A DNA stretch of 64,000 nt from CAMBRQ01 sp945870325 (GCF_050313795.1 NZ_JBNPMC010000002.1:62001-126000), one strand, 5' to 3'. Shown: positions 1 through 9,939, counted from the stretch's first letter. Notes: a model not told the origin generated them from the letters alone. Made by a program: numbers and translations.

Positions 1-931
1 GGAAATCGGAGCGTCCGGTTCCCACAACTTTGGCACCAGCTTCTTTGGCAAGATCTGGCATAATCTCAGGAACAGGGTTCGCCATAGCGAACAGAATCGC
101 ATCCTGATTCATAGAAGCGACCATCTCTTTGGATACAATGTTCGGAGCAGAAACGCCAACGAAGATGTCAGCACCTTTTAATGCGTCTGCAAGTGTTCCG
201 GTCTTACCTTCCAGATTGGTGACCTCTGTCATCTTCTGCTGCATCCAGTTCAGGTTCGGAGAATCCTTACTGATAATACCGTTGATATCGCACATGGTGA
301 TATGCTTGAAACCATAAGTCAGAAGGAGTTTGGTGATTGCAACGCCAGCAGAGCCGGCGCCATTAACGACAACTTTGGAATCTTCTTTATTCTTACCGGT
401 CACTTTCATGGCGTTGATAATTCCTGCGAGAACTACGATGGCAGTTCCATGCTGGTCATCATGGAAGACCGGGATGTCCAGTAATTCTTTCAGACGCTCT
501 TCGATTTCGAAGCAGCGTGGAGCGCTGATGTCTTCCAGATTGATGCCGCCGAAAGCAGGTGCGATATTTACCACTGTCTTGATAATCTCTTCGGTATTCT
601 GAGTATCAAGGCAGATCGGAACTGCATTCACTCCGCCAAATTCTTTGAATAATACGGCTTTTCCTTCCATAACCGGCATAGCGGCAAGAGCGCCGATGTT
701 GCCAAGTCCAAGAACTGCGCTCCCGTCAGACACAACGGCTACGGTATTAGACTTGATTGTATAAGTATAAGCGGCTTCTTTGTCTTGGGCGATGACTTTG
801 CAAGGTTCGGCAACTCCAGGAGTATAAGCGATCGCCAGATCTTCGCGTGAGTTTACATGAGACTTTGCCGTGGTCTCAATCTTTCCTTGCCATTCTTCGT
901 GCATTTTGAGTGCTTTTTCATTATTTGTCAT
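1..931 (-). CDS. Malic enzyme (oxaloacetate-decarboxylating malate dehydrogenase), C-terminus cut by window edge
   Basis: The minus strand is open from an ATG at 931 to the left edge, giving about 310 residues of a family that is usually 380-390 long. It should oxidatively decarboxylate malate to pyruvate with NAD(P)+ in the cytosol. The translation shows the family signatures: AYTPGVAEPC near the N-terminus, the metal-binding stretch VFHDDQHGTAIV, the nucleotide-binding segment VVNGAGSAGVAI and, near the edge, FAMANPVPEI. An AAAGGTGG ribosome site lies just upstream of the ATG. The gene is divergent from rho. Cofactor preference (NAD or NADP) cannot be decided here. The last residues lie outside the window. 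Confidence 0.93.
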   Translation of the reverse strand, partial: MTNNEKALKMHEEWQGKIETTAKSHVNSREDLAIAYTPGVAEPCKVIAQDKEAAYTYTIKSNTVAVVSDGSAVLGLGNIGALAAMPVMEGKAVLFKEFGGVNAVPICLDTQNTEEIIKTVVNIAPAFGGINLEDISAPRCFEIEERLKELLDIPVFHDDQHGTAIVVLAGIINAMKVTGKNKEDSKVVVNGAGSAGVAITKLLLTYGFKHITMCDINGIISKDSPNLNWMQQKMTEVTNLEGKTGTLADALKGADIFVGVSAPNIVSKEMVASMNQDAILFAMANPVPEIMPDLAKEAGAKVVGTGRSDF

Positions 932-971
932 GAGGAATACCACCTTTTCATATGTTCTTTCTTAATGATAG

Positions 972-1025
972 ATACGAGGATGTATACTCGTATTGTTTAT
1001 AATCATATCACCCCTCTGAAATCAA
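972..1025 (-). promoter_or_regulatory. Promoter of the malic enzyme gene with an inverted repeat over the start site
   Basis: On the minus strand TTGATT (1025-1020) and TATAAA (1001-996) are 18 bases apart, which would place the transcript start near 989. An inverted repeat, ATACGAG-N8-CTCGTAT (972-993), covers that point and looks like a repressor operator. The boxes are inferred by eye. Confidence 0.45.
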
Positions 1026-1039
1026 ATCAATAAAAAGGC

Positions 1040-1068
1040 TTTCAAAATTCTAATATTTGTAGTATAAT
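1040..1068 (+). promoter_or_regulatory. Promoter of rho
   Basis: TTTCAA (1040-1045) and a perfect TATAAT (1063-1068) are separated by 17 bases. Transcription would begin near 1075, leaving a leader of about 105 bases before rho. Known rho genes are often autoregulated through their leader; nothing here proves that. Confidence 0.5.
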
Positions 1069-1180
1069 GGGTTCATGTTTCCAACTAAGGTCGTTTCCGA
1101 CCTTTGATTCCATTTATATTTATATATTTTATATATGGCAAATAAAAAGCGGAAATCTATTTTTATGAAAGGGATAGCAT

Positions 1181-2521
1181 ATGATGAGAGAAAAATATGA
1201 ATCATTACCATTATCCACGCTAAAAGATCTTGCAAAAGCAAGGGGAATAAAGGGCATGTCAACAGCGAAAAAAGCAGACTTGATAGAACGCATGCTAGAA
1301 GAAGACGAGAAAGAGAAAAAGACATCCAGAGAGACAGTAAAAGAGATGTCTGCCAACACGGGAGATAAAGAGATCCATGATATCGACAGATTGGATAGTG
1401 GAGTGACAGTTCAGGGAATTCTGGAAGTGCTTCCGGATGGATATGGATTTATCCGAAGTGCGAATTATCTGCCAGGAGAGAACGATGTATATGTATCTCC
1501 GTCGCAGATTCGCAGGTTCAACCTGAAGACTGGTGATATTTTGGAAGGTAATACGCGTATTAAGACGCAGCAGGAGAAGTTTTGCGCCCTGTTATATCTT
1601 ACTAAGATCAATGATATTGATCCACTGAAGGCGATGCGTCGGATGAATTTTGAAGATATGACGCCGATCTTCCCGGATGAGAGACTCTGCTTGGAATGTG
1701 GAAAGACAAGCACGGCTATGCGAATCGTAGATCTTCTGTCTCCGATTGGAAAGGGACAGCGTGGTATGATTGTGTCTCAGCCGAAAGCTGGTAAGACGAC
1801 ACTTTTAAAACAGATTGCATTATCGGTACGTCAGAATAATCCGGAGATTCATCTGCTGATTCTGTTGATTGATGAGCGTCCGGAAGAAGTAACAGATATT
1901 AAGGAGACGATTGAGGGAGATAATGTTGAGGTAATCTATTCAACTTTCGATGAACTGCCGGAGCATCATAAGCGTGTATCAGAGATGGTCATTGAGCGTG
2001 CGAAGCGTTTGGTAGAGCATAAAAAGGATGTTATGATTTTGCTGGATAGTATTACCCGTCTGGCAAGGGCATACAACCTGACTGTTCCGCCTTCAGGAAG
2101 AACCTTATCCGGTGGTCTTGATCCGGCGGCTCTGCATATGCCGAAACGATTCTTCGGTGCAGCAAGAAACATGCGTGGCGGCGGAAGCCTTACGATTCTT
2201 GCAACGGCACTGGTAGATACCGGAAGCAAGATGGATGATGTTATTTATGAAGAGTTCAAGGGAACTGGTAACATGGAACTTGTATTAGACCGCAAACTTT
2301 CTGAGAAGAGAGTATTCCCGGCTATTGATATTCCGAAGTCAAGCACCAGAAGAGAAGATCTTCTGTTATCCAGGGAAGAACAGGAAGCTGTGGACTCCAT
2401 GCGCCGGGCATTGAACGGTATGAGGTCGGATGAGGCGGTAGAGAACATTCTGAATATGTTCAGCAGAACGAATAATAATGCAGAGTTAATCCAATTAGTA
2501 AAAAAGACAAAATTTATCTAG
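1181..2521 (+). CDS. rho: Transcription termination factor Rho
   Basis: This 446-residue protein is the hexameric RNA helicase that terminates transcription. Residues 1-45 form the Rho N-terminal helical domain (LKDLAKARGIKGMSTAKKADL). It is followed by the cold-shock-like RNA-binding domain with GYGFIRSANY near residue 90. The RecA-type motor contains the P-loop QPKAGKTTLLK, the Walker B region VMILLDSITRLARAYN and the Q/R-loop region following it. Length is normal for a Bacillota Rho without a large insertion. Two adjacent ATGs (1181 and 1184) share the AAAGGG ribosome site. The gene is monocistronic or reads into rpmE about 100 bases downstream. Confidence 0.97.
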   Translation: MMREKYESLPLSTLKDLAKARGIKGMSTAKKADLIERMLEEDEKEKKTSRETVKEMSANTGDKEIHDIDRLDSGVTVQGILEVLPDGYGFIRSANYLPGENDVYVSPSQIRRFNLKTGDILEGNTRIKTQQEKFCALLYLTKINDIDPLKAMRRMNFEDMTPIFPDERLCLECGKTSTAMRIVDLLSPIGKGQRGMIVSQPKAGKTTLLKQIALSVRQNNPEIHLLILLIDERPEEVTDIKETIEGDNVEVIYSTFDELPEHHKRVSEMVIERAKRLVEHKKDVMILLDSITRLARAYNLTVPPSGRTLSGGLDPAALHMPKRFFGAARNMRGGGSLTILATALVDTGSKMDDVIYEEFKGTGNMELVLDRKLSEKRVFPAIDIPKSSTRREDLLLSREEQEAVDSMRRALNGMRSDEAVENILNMFSRTNNNAELIQLVKKTKFI

Positions 2522-2619
2522 ACAATGCCGTGCTTTTATGATACAATAACAACGCTGTTTAGATAACGAACATTTATTGCACATTGTGCATCTGACTAAA
2601 TAAAGAAGAGGTGAAAATC

Positions 2620-2823
2620 ATGAAAGAAGGAATACATCCAGCATATCATCAGGCAACTGTAACTTGTAACTGCGGCAATACATTCGTAACAGGATCTACA
2701 AAAGAAGATATCCACGTAGAAATCTGTTCTAAATGCCATCCGTTCTATACAGGGCAGCAGAAAGCAACTCAGGCTCGTGGTCGTGTTGATAAGTTCAATA
2801 AGAAATACGGAATGGGTAAATAA
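2620..2823 (+). CDS. rpmE: 50S ribosomal protein L31, zinc-binding type
   Basis: The 67-residue product begins MKEGIHPAYHQ and carries the L31 zinc ligands in CNCGNTF and CSKCHPFY, so it is the zinc-containing (C+) form. It also has the usual basic tail ending GRVDKFNKKYGMGK. The ATG at 2620 was chosen because the AGAGGTG ribosome site lies 7 bases upstream; the in-frame GTG at 2611 overlaps that site. The order rho-rpmE-DUF1385-prmC-prfA is the standard one in Clostridia. Confidence 0.97.
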   Translation: MKEGIHPAYHQATVTCNCGNTFVTGSTKEDIHVEICSKCHPFYTGQQKATQARGRVDKFNKKYGMGK

Positions 2824-2837
2824 GTATTACAAGTATC

Positions 2838-2870
2838 GGGTTGAGGTTGTATAATCTCAACCCCTTTTTA
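2838..2870 (+). terminator. Rho-independent terminator after rpmE
   Basis: An 8-bp stem, GGGTTGAG (2838-2845) with CTCAACCC (2856-2863), is followed by CTTTTTA. It should end the rho-rpmE transcript. Confidence 0.85.
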
Positions 2871-2925
2871 TCTTATTAAAAAATAGTGAATCAAAAGCGT
2901 ATGCTTGAAGGAGTTGCGGTATATT

Positions 2926-3861
2926 ATGAAGTCATCTAATATTGGCGGGCAGGCAGTACTGGAAGGAATTATGATGAAGCATAAAGACGATTATGCTGTT
3001 GCAGTCCGAAAACCGGACGGCGAGATCGTCGTACAGAAAGAGACTTATAAAAGTTTTGTAGGTAATTGGAAGAAACTGACGGAGGTTCCATTCGTCAGGG
3101 GAATATTTAATTTCATAGATTCAATGGTGCTGGGAATTAAGACATTGACTTATTCTGCAAGTTTCTTTGAAGAGGAAGAAGTTATTGAGATGACGGTGGA
3201 AGAGAAAGCAAAGAAAGAAAAGAGGGAGAACCTGATGATGGGAGTGACGGTGGCATTCTCGGTAGTGGCTGCGGTTGCAATCTTTATGGTACTGCCATAT
3301 TTTCTGTCTTCGCTGTTGAAGCCGCTGGTTACATCTTATAGTATGCGCACGGTGATTGAAGGAGTTGTAAGGATTGGCATCTTCATATTATATGTGCTGA
3401 TGATTTCAAGAATGAAGGATATTCAGAGAACCTTTATGTATCATGGAGCGGAGCATAAATGCATTAACTGTATTGAGCATGGGCTGCCGCTTACCGTGGA
3501 GAATGTAAGAATCAGTTCCAGGCAGCATAAGAGATGTGGGACGAGTTTCCTATTCCTGGTACTTGCAATCAGTATTATACTACTGCTTTTGATCCGGGTG
3601 GAGTCGCCTTTAATGCGTGTAGTGGTTCGAATTGCACTGCTTCCTGTGATTGCGGGGATCTCATATGAGTTCTTGAAACTGGCGGGGCGAAGTGATCATC
3701 CGGTGATTAATCTGTTAAGTAAACCAGGGCTGGCAATTCAAAAACTGACAACGAAAGAACCGGATGATAGTATGATCGAAGTGGCGATTCAGGCTGTGGA
3801 AGCAGTATTTGATTGGAGAGCATATGAAGCAGAGAATTTTCACACTGCAGCAGATCTATAA
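2926..3861 (+). CDS. DUF1385 family membrane protein (YqhQ-like)
   Basis: The 311-residue protein belongs to DUF1385 and has no settled function. The N-terminal segment NIGGQAVLEGIMMK and the later YHGAEHKCINCIE and SRQHKRCGTSF segments are the family's conserved His/Cys-rich motifs, suggestive of metal binding. About four membrane segments are visible, around residues 105-125, 145-160, 210-230 and 235-255. ATG 2926 is preceded by AAGGAG, 12 bases away; an in-frame TTG at 2905 would overlap that site. The end overlaps prmC by 38 bases, which suggests translational coupling. Confidence 0.88.
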   Translation: MKSSNIGGQAVLEGIMMKHKDDYAVAVRKPDGEIVVQKETYKSFVGNWKKLTEVPFVRGIFNFIDSMVLGIKTLTYSASFFEEEEVIEMTVEEKAKKEKRENLMMGVTVAFSVVAAVAIFMVLPYFLSSLLKPLVTSYSMRTVIEGVVRIGIFILYVLMISRMKDIQRTFMYHGAEHKCINCIEHGLPLTVENVRISSRQHKRCGTSFLFLVLAISIILLLLIRVESPLMRVVVRIALLPVIAGISYEFLKLAGRSDHPVINLLSKPGLAIQKLTTKEPDDSMIEVAIQAVEAVFDWRAYEAENFHTAADL

Positions 3862-4753
3862 GGAAGGCGCTTCCAGATTACAGGAGGCCGGAGTAGAAGA
3901 GTCATTATTGGATGCGTGGTATTTGTTGGAGTATGTGACCGGGATTAGCAAGGCGTCCTATTATGGCGATCCAGGCAGAGAGGTGGAAGAAGAGCAAGCC
4001 AAGAGATATCTGGATTATATTGAAGTGCGAAGCCGAAGGATTCCACTACAGCATATTACAGGAGAGCAGGAGTTCATGGGGTATCCTTTCTATGTGAATG
4101 AGCATGTGCTGATACCAAGGCAGGATACGGAAGTTCTGGTGGAAGAGGCTATAAAGATTATAAGGAAGATGGATTGTAAGACTTCGTTAGAAGGGTGTGT
4201 AGCGGACAGTCCGAAATTAGTTAAGCAAGGCAAAATGATTCTGGATATGTGTACAGGCTCGGGGTGTATTATCTTAAGCATTCTGAAGATGTGTCCGGGC
4301 GTAAATGGAACAGGCTGTGATATCTCTGAGGAAGCATTGAAAGTAGCGAAGAGAAATGCAAAACGTCTTGGGGTGAAAGCAGGATTTGTCCGGAGCGATT
4401 TGTTCGAAGCATGGGAAAATGTAGAAAGTCCGAAGGATAAATATGATGTAATTGTGTCGAATCCGCCATATATCCGCACGGCGGTTATTGAAGAACTCGA
4501 GGAAGAAGTGCGTCTTCATGATCCCAGACTTGCATTGGATGGCAAGCAAGATGGACTGTATTTTTACAGAAGAATTGTGAAAAACAGCATTTGCCATATA
4601 AAAGATGGCGGATATCTGATGTTCGAGATCGGGTATGAGCAAGGAAAGGATGTTTCTGGGATTATGAAACAATATGGATATCGGAATATAGTGGTAAAAA
4701 AGGATTTGGCAGGTCTTGACCGAGTGGTGATCGGCATGTACAATAAAAGGTAG
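3824..4753 (+). CDS. prmC: Release factor glutamine N5-methyltransferase PrmC
   Basis: PrmC methylates the Gln of the GGQ loop of release factors, here presumably the RF1 encoded next. The 309-residue protein has an N-terminal helical domain. This is followed by a class I SAM methyltransferase fold with motif I ILDMCTGSGCIILSI and the catalytic VSNPPYI motif (NPPY). ATG 3824 has a GGAGAG ribosome site 4 bases away; an upstream TTG at 3809 is less likely. The gene starts inside the end of the DUF1385 gene. Confidence 0.95.
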   Translation: MKQRIFTLQQIYKEGASRLQEAGVEESLLDAWYLLEYVTGISKASYYGDPGREVEEEQAKRYLDYIEVRSRRIPLQHITGEQEFMGYPFYVNEHVLIPRQDTEVLVEEAIKIIRKMDCKTSLEGCVADSPKLVKQGKMILDMCTGSGCIILSILKMCPGVNGTGCDISEEALKVAKRNAKRLGVKAGFVRSDLFEAWENVESPKDKYDVIVSNPPYIRTAVIEELEEEVRLHDPRLALDGKQDGLYFYRRIVKNSICHIKDGGYLMFEIGYEQGKDVSGIMKQYGYRNIVVKKDLAGLDRVVIGMYNKR

Positions 4754-4843
4754 TGCTTAGATAAGTCAGGGATAGGATGCGGAGGTATTCTATTCGAAGA
4801 TATTAAAAATGATGGAAAAAGATAGAAACTAGGAGGAAAAATT

Positions 4844-5914
4844 ATGTTTGACAGATTAGAGGATCTGCTCATTCGTCTAGAGGAGATATTGAGTGAGTTG
4901 CAAGAACCGGATGTTGCAAGTGATCAGGTGAGATTTCGCAAACTCATGAAGGAACAGAATGACTTGACCCCCATTGTTGAGGCATATAAGGAATACAAAT
5001 CCTGTAAGCAGGCAGTCGAGGACAGTCTTCAGATGTTAGAAGAAGAGTCTGATGAAGAGATGCGGGAACTTGCTAAGGAAGAGTTGAATGAATCCAAGGC
5101 AAGAATAGAAGAATTGGAGAAAGAACTTAAGATCTTACTGCTTCCAAAAGATCCGAACGATGACAAGAACGTTATCGTAGAGATTCGTGCAGGTGCGGGC
5201 GGAGATGAGGCAGCGCTTTTTGCGGCTGAGATCTATCGGATGTATCTGCATTATGCAGAAAGCAGACGATGGAAAGTTGAGTTGGTAGAATGCGAAGAGA
5301 TTGGTATTGGCGGCATGAAGAATGTTACTTTTATGATCAATGGTAACGGTGCATATTCGGTGATGAAGTATGAGTCGGGTGTTCATCGCGTGCAGCGTGT
5401 ACCGGAGACGGAATCGGGAGGACGTATCCATACCTCTACGATCACGGTCGCAGTCATGCCGGAGGCAGAAGAAGTAGATATCCAGATTGATGAAAAAGAT
5501 ATCCGTATTGATGTTATGCGTGCATCCGGTAACGGCGGACAGTGCGTCAATACTACAGATTCTGCGGTACGCCTGACTCATTATCCGACTGGAATCGTAA
5601 TTTACAGCCAGACAGAGAAGTCGCAGTTACAGAATAAAGAGAAGGCATTCGCTTTACTCCGTGCGAAATTATATGATATGGAATGTCAGAAGCAGCATGA
5701 TGCGGAAGCAGAGGCGAGAAAGAGCCAGATTGGTACAGGAGACCGTTCTGAGAAGATTCGTACTTATAACTTCCCGCAGGGACGTGTGACGGATCATCGA
5801 ATCGGCTTGACGCTGTATAAGTTGGATAAGATTATGAATGGTGATATTCAGGAGATTATTGATGCTTGTATTGCGGCGGATCAGGCGGCAAAATTGGCGA
5901 ATATGAATGAGTAA
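4844..5914 (+). CDS. prfA: Peptide chain release factor 1
   Basis: This is the 356-residue RF1, which reads UAA and UAG stop codons. The GGQ loop is present in RASGNGGQCVNTTDSAV. The stop-recognition tripeptide position reads PET in RVPETESGGRIHTST, the PxT pattern of RF1 rather than the SPF of RF2. An AGGAGG ribosome site precedes the ATG. Its modifying enzyme PrmC is encoded immediately upstream. Confidence 0.97.
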   Translation: MFDRLEDLLIRLEEILSELQEPDVASDQVRFRKLMKEQNDLTPIVEAYKEYKSCKQAVEDSLQMLEEESDEEMRELAKEELNESKARIEELEKELKILLLPKDPNDDKNVIVEIRAGAGGDEAALFAAEIYRMYLHYAESRRWKVELVECEEIGIGGMKNVTFMINGNGAYSVMKYESGVHRVQRVPETESGGRIHTSTITVAVMPEAEEVDIQIDEKDIRIDVMRASGNGGQCVNTTDSAVRLTHYPTGIVIYSQTEKSQLQNKEKAFALLRAKLYDMECQKQHDAEAEARKSQIGTGDRSEKIRTYNFPQGRVTDHRIGLTLYKLDKIMNGDIQEIIDACIAADQAAKLANMNE

Positions 5915-5929
5915 TAGTAATTGATGTCG

Positions 5930-5970
5930 AGCGGTGTCGAGGTGTTTTCCTTGGCATCGCTTGTGTTATT
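5930..5970 (+). terminator. Probable terminator after prfA
   Basis: A 13-bp stem containing several G-T wobbles pairs 5930-5942 with 5949-5961, followed by a loose T-rich stretch. The T-run is poor, so termination here may be partial. Confidence 0.45.
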
Positions 5971-5997
5971 ACATTTGTATTAAAAAGAAAAGGAAAT

Positions 5998-7743
5998 ATG
6001 TCAATGGGAGAGAAACTAAAGAAATTATTTGCTTACTATAATCCATACAAACCTCTATTCTACAGTGATATGTTCTTCGCTATCCTGGGTGCAGCCGTAA
6101 CGCTGGTCATCCCCCTGATCGTAAGATATATCACGAATGAAGTTGTATATTTTGCCCCGGAGGATGCCGGAAGATCAATTCTGGTTCTGGGCATTCTTAT
6201 GATTGCTCTTGTATTGTTAGAGATCTTCTGCAATTTCTACATAGCATATTTTGGACATATCATGGGAGCGAAGATGGAGGCGGATATGCGTAAAGATATC
6301 TTCGGACATTACCAGAAGTTAACCTTTGCTTTTTATGATAATCAGAAAGTAGGTCATCTTCTGTCAAGAATTACCAGTGACTTGTTTGATATCAGCGAAC
6401 TGTTGCATCACGGACCAGAAGATCTGGTCATATCCATTATTAAGATCATAGGTTCATTTATCATCCTGCTAATGGTGAATGTAAAACTTGCGCTTGTGGC
6501 ATTCGCATTCATCCCGGTTATGGCACTTTTTGCATTCTACTATAATGGCAAGATGAAACTGGCATTCAAGAGAAACCGGGAGAAGATTGCGGATATTAAC
6601 AGTCAGATAGAGGACAGTCTGTCTGGTATCCGTGTTGTCAAATCATTTGCCAATGAAAACGAAGAGATGAAGAAGTTCAAGGCGGGAAATGATAATTTTG
6701 TAGCTGCGAAGAAAGTCAGTTATAAATATATGGGAATCTATAATTCTGGTCTGGGCGCCATGAGTACATTAATCACGGTGGTGGTGTTGTTGGCAGGTGT
6801 AAGCATGATGCTGGCTGGAACAGTAGAATTGACTGATTTAATTACGTTTCTTCTATATATTAATAACTTTACCGATCCGGTTAAGAAACTGGTTAGCTTT
6901 ACAGAACAGTTCCAGAATGGCTATTCCGGATTCGAGAGATTCCTTGAGATATTATCCATTGCGCCGGATATTGCGGACAAGCCGGATGCGGCGTCTGTGG
7001 ATCAGGTAAAGGGAGAGATTGAGTTCCGGGATGTATGCTTCCAATATGAAGATCAGACAGAGAAGGTGCTGAACCATATTAATCTGAAAGTGAATGCGGG
7101 CGATTATATGGCGCTGGTTGGACCGTCAGGGGTTGGGAAGACTACGCTGTGCAGTCTGATCCCCAGATTCTATGAGGTATCATCTGGTTCTATTACGATA
7201 GATGGATTGGATATCCGAGACATGAAATTGGATGATCTGCGCAATAATATAGGTATCGTGCAGCAGGATGTATACCTTTTCGCGGGTACGATTATGGATA
7301 ATATCCGTTATGGAAGACCGGATGCTACCGATGAAGATGTCATCCGTGCGGCGAAGAATGCCAATGCCCATGACTTTATTATGAGTTTCCCGGAGGGATA
7401 TCATACGGATATCGGACAGCGGGGAGTGAAATTATCCGGAGGTCAGAAGCAGAGACTGTCGATTGCCAGAGTATTTCTTAAGAATCCGCCGATCCTGATT
7501 TTCGATGAAGCAACATCTGCGCTGGATAATGAGAGTGAGCAGGTGGTTCAGAAGTCACTGGAAGGCCTGGCAAAAGAGAGGACTACATTCGTTATCGCAC
7601 ACCGGCTTACGACGATTCAGAATGCGCAGAAGATCTTGGTTCTGACAGAAGAAGGAATTGCGGAAGAAGGAACGCATGAGGAATTATTACAGAAGAAGGG
7701 AATCTACGAGTCGCTTTATCATAGGAACTTCGGACATGCATAG
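5998..7743 (+). CDS. ABC exporter, fused membrane and ATP-binding domains (MsbA/LmrA type)
   Basis: The 581-residue half-transporter has about six membrane helices in residues 15-310, then a nucleotide-binding domain from about 335. The latter shows Walker A GPSGVGKTT, signature LSGGQKQR, Walker B ILIFDEATSALD and the switch His in IAHRLTT. It would work as a homodimer, or with an unlinked partner, to export a lipid, peptide or drug. No second half is adjacent and the substrate is unknown. An AAAAGGAA ribosome site precedes the ATG. Confidence 0.93.
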   Translation: MSMGEKLKKLFAYYNPYKPLFYSDMFFAILGAAVTLVIPLIVRYITNEVVYFAPEDAGRSILVLGILMIALVLLEIFCNFYIAYFGHIMGAKMEADMRKDIFGHYQKLTFAFYDNQKVGHLLSRITSDLFDISELLHHGPEDLVISIIKIIGSFIILLMVNVKLALVAFAFIPVMALFAFYYNGKMKLAFKRNREKIADINSQIEDSLSGIRVVKSFANENEEMKKFKAGNDNFVAAKKVSYKYMGIYNSGLGAMSTLITVVVLLAGVSMMLAGTVELTDLITFLLYINNFTDPVKKLVSFTEQFQNGYSGFERFLEILSIAPDIADKPDAASVDQVKGEIEFRDVCFQYEDQTEKVLNHINLKVNAGDYMALVGPSGVGKTTLCSLIPRFYEVSSGSITIDGLDIRDMKLDDLRNNIGIVQQDVYLFAGTIMDNIRYGRPDATDEDVIRAAKNANAHDFIMSFPEGYHTDIGQRGVKLSGGQKQRLSIARVFLKNPPILIFDEATSALDNESEQVVQKSLEGLAKERTTFVIAHRLTTIQNAQKILVLTEEGIAEEGTHEELLQKKGIYESLYHRNFGHA

Positions 7744-7880
7744 AGATGATGCGTGCTGTATATACAAAAGAGACAGCAATGTAGGTATAAGTCACAGGGG
7801 AATCTGCAAAGGGGAGAAAATCAGAATATAATGATTGTGAATTAGATAAATGTATGGAGAAAATAAGGGGGAGAATAGGC

Positions 7881-9887
7881 ATGAATCCGAGAAAAAGAAT
7901 GATGGCTTCCATGCTCATCATAATGGTGGTCTGCATGATGTGCGTTACTTCCGTTCTTGCGGAAGAGGTGCAGACGGAGGAAACTCAAGGAAAGAAAAAA
8001 GTAAAGATATTATTTACGCATGATATGCATTCCCACATGGATGCGTATAAGGCGGTAAAGAAGAAGTCTGATTCGTCTGACAAAGAGAAGAGGACAGTTA
8101 TGATAGGCGGTTTTGGGAAACTAAAAACGCTGATTGATGAGAAGAAAGCAGAGAATCCTGCGACGTTTTTGTTTGATGGCGGTGATTTTTCTATGGGTAC
8201 GCTGTATCAGACCATCTATGAGACGGAAGCAGCAGAACTGACAATGCTGGGACGCCTGGGGTATGATGCTGTGACATTTGGGAATCACGAGTTCGATTAT
8301 CGCAGTGACGGTGTAAGCAATATGCTCCATGCTGTAATAGAGAATGCAAAAGAAGATGCGTCGTTTAAACTGCCAGCTTTTGTCAGTGCGAATATTGACT
8401 GGGATAAGAATACTTCTGAAGATAATAAGAAAATTCGGGATGCGCTCGAAGACTATGGAAGTACGCCATATGTGGTCGTGGAGCATGGCGGAGTGCGAAT
8501 CGGAGTGTATGGCGTTCTGGGCGAGGACGCAGATGCTTGTGCGCCGGAAAGTGGATTGACGTTTGAAGACATTGTGGATACTTCTAAAGAAGTAGTGGAA
8601 AAGTTAGAGAAAGAGCAAGTGGATATGATCGTCTGCCTTTCCCACAGTGGAACGAATGAAGATGTAGAACATTCGGAGGATGAACTCCTGGCAAAAGAGG
8701 TGCCAGAGATAGATGTAATTGTAAGTGGCCACACCCATACCACATTAGATGAAGCAATTCAGTATGGGGATACGTATATTGTGTCGGCAGGTTCTTGTTG
8801 TAAGAATCTGGGCGAACTGAACCTGACACAGAAGGATGACGGGTGCTGGGAACTGGATGAGTATACTTTGAATCATCTGGATGAGGATGTGCCAGAGGAT
8901 GAGGCGGTTCTTGCAGAATTAGAGAGATATAAGAAACTGGTGGATGAAGAATATCTGTCTGAATTCGGCTATACTTTTGATCAGGTTCTGGCAGAAAATG
9001 GTGTGGAGTTCACGCAGAAAGATGATTTTGCAGAAGAACTCGAGGAAGATCCATTGGGAAGCATTATCGCAGATTCTTATGTATATGCAGTGCAGCAGGC
9101 AGAAGGAGACGATTATGAAAAAGTGGATGTCACAATCTCGCCATCAGGTGCCATCCGTGATACTTTCCAGAAAGGAACGCTTACGGTGTCGGATGCATTT
9201 AACGTAAGTTCTCTTGGAATCGGTGCTGACCGTATTCCTGGATATCCTTTAGTAAGTGTATATCTGACCGGAAGGGAACTGAAGACGGCAGCAGAGATTG
9301 ACGTCTCTGTCTCACCGATGATGACAGCAGCCCAACTCTATCCAAGTGGGCTTCGCTGGACGTATAACCCGAACCGGATGATCCTGAATCGGGTAACACA
9401 GGTGGAACTTGTTCAGAATGTGCCATATGTACAGGAGAAACAGACAGAAGAGATCCGGGACGACCAGATGTACCGTGTGGTTGCAGGACTCTATTCGGCA
9501 CAGATGCTGGGTGCAGTTGAGGATAAATCAATGGGGCTTTTAAAGATTACGCCGAAGGATAAAGAGGGCAATGAGATTACGGATTTTGAACAATACATTA
9601 TTCATGATCAGAATGGGGCGGAACTAAAAGAATGGTATGCGCTTGCTTCCTATTTGGAATCATTCAATCAGAATGAGGAGGGAATCTCTCAGATCCCTTC
9701 TTATTACGGAGAAAAGGAAGGAAGAAAACTGGAAGATGACAGTAAGAATCTGGGTAATCTGGTGAAGCATCCGAATAGATTCGCATTTATGATCTACGGT
9801 GTGATCCTGATGATAATCCTTATTGTGGTGTTTCTTATAAGATTTATCACAAAAAGAGGAAAAAAGAAGAAAAATATGCTATACTAG
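7881..9887 (+). CDS. Secreted, membrane-anchored metallophosphoesterase / 5'-nucleotidase family protein
   Basis: The 668-residue protein starts with a signal peptide (MNPRKRMMASMLIIMVVCMM, cleavage probably after VLA). It continues with the calcineurin-like metallophosphoesterase domain: FTHDMHSH, DGGDF, FGNHEFD, SHSG and SGHTH supply the metal ligands. The 5'-nucleotidase C-terminal domain follows, and a membrane helix near residues 635-655 with a Lys-rich tail anchors it outside the cell. Such enzymes hydrolyse nucleotides or UDP-sugars. ATG 7881 is preferred because AAGGGGGAG lies 7 bases upstream; ATG 7854 has no ribosome site. Confidence 0.9.
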   Translation: MNPRKRMMASMLIIMVVCMMCVTSVLAEEVQTEETQGKKKVKILFTHDMHSHMDAYKAVKKKSDSSDKEKRTVMIGGFGKLKTLIDEKKAENPATFLFDGGDFSMGTLYQTIYETEAAELTMLGRLGYDAVTFGNHEFDYRSDGVSNMLHAVIENAKEDASFKLPAFVSANIDWDKNTSEDNKKIRDALEDYGSTPYVVVEHGGVRIGVYGVLGEDADACAPESGLTFEDIVDTSKEVVEKLEKEQVDMIVCLSHSGTNEDVEHSEDELLAKEVPEIDVIVSGHTHTTLDEAIQYGDTYIVSAGSCCKNLGELNLTQKDDGCWELDEYTLNHLDEDVPEDEAVLAELERYKKLVDEEYLSEFGYTFDQVLAENGVEFTQKDDFAEELEEDPLGSIIADSYVYAVQQAEGDDYEKVDVTISPSGAIRDTFQKGTLTVSDAFNVSSLGIGADRIPGYPLVSVYLTGRELKTAAEIDVSVSPMMTAAQLYPSGLRWTYNPNRMILNRVTQVELVQNVPYVQEKQTEEIRDDQMYRVVAGLYSAQMLGAVEDKSMGLLKITPKDKEGNEITDFEQYIIHDQNGAELKEWYALASYLESFNQNEEGISQIPSYYGEKEGRKLEDDSKNLGNLVKHPNRFAFMIYGVILMIILIVVFLIRFITKRGKKKKNMLY

Positions 9888-9939
9888 GAAACGTCCAATT
9901 ATAAGTAGAGAAAAAAGCGCAATAAAAAGAAGGGAAATT

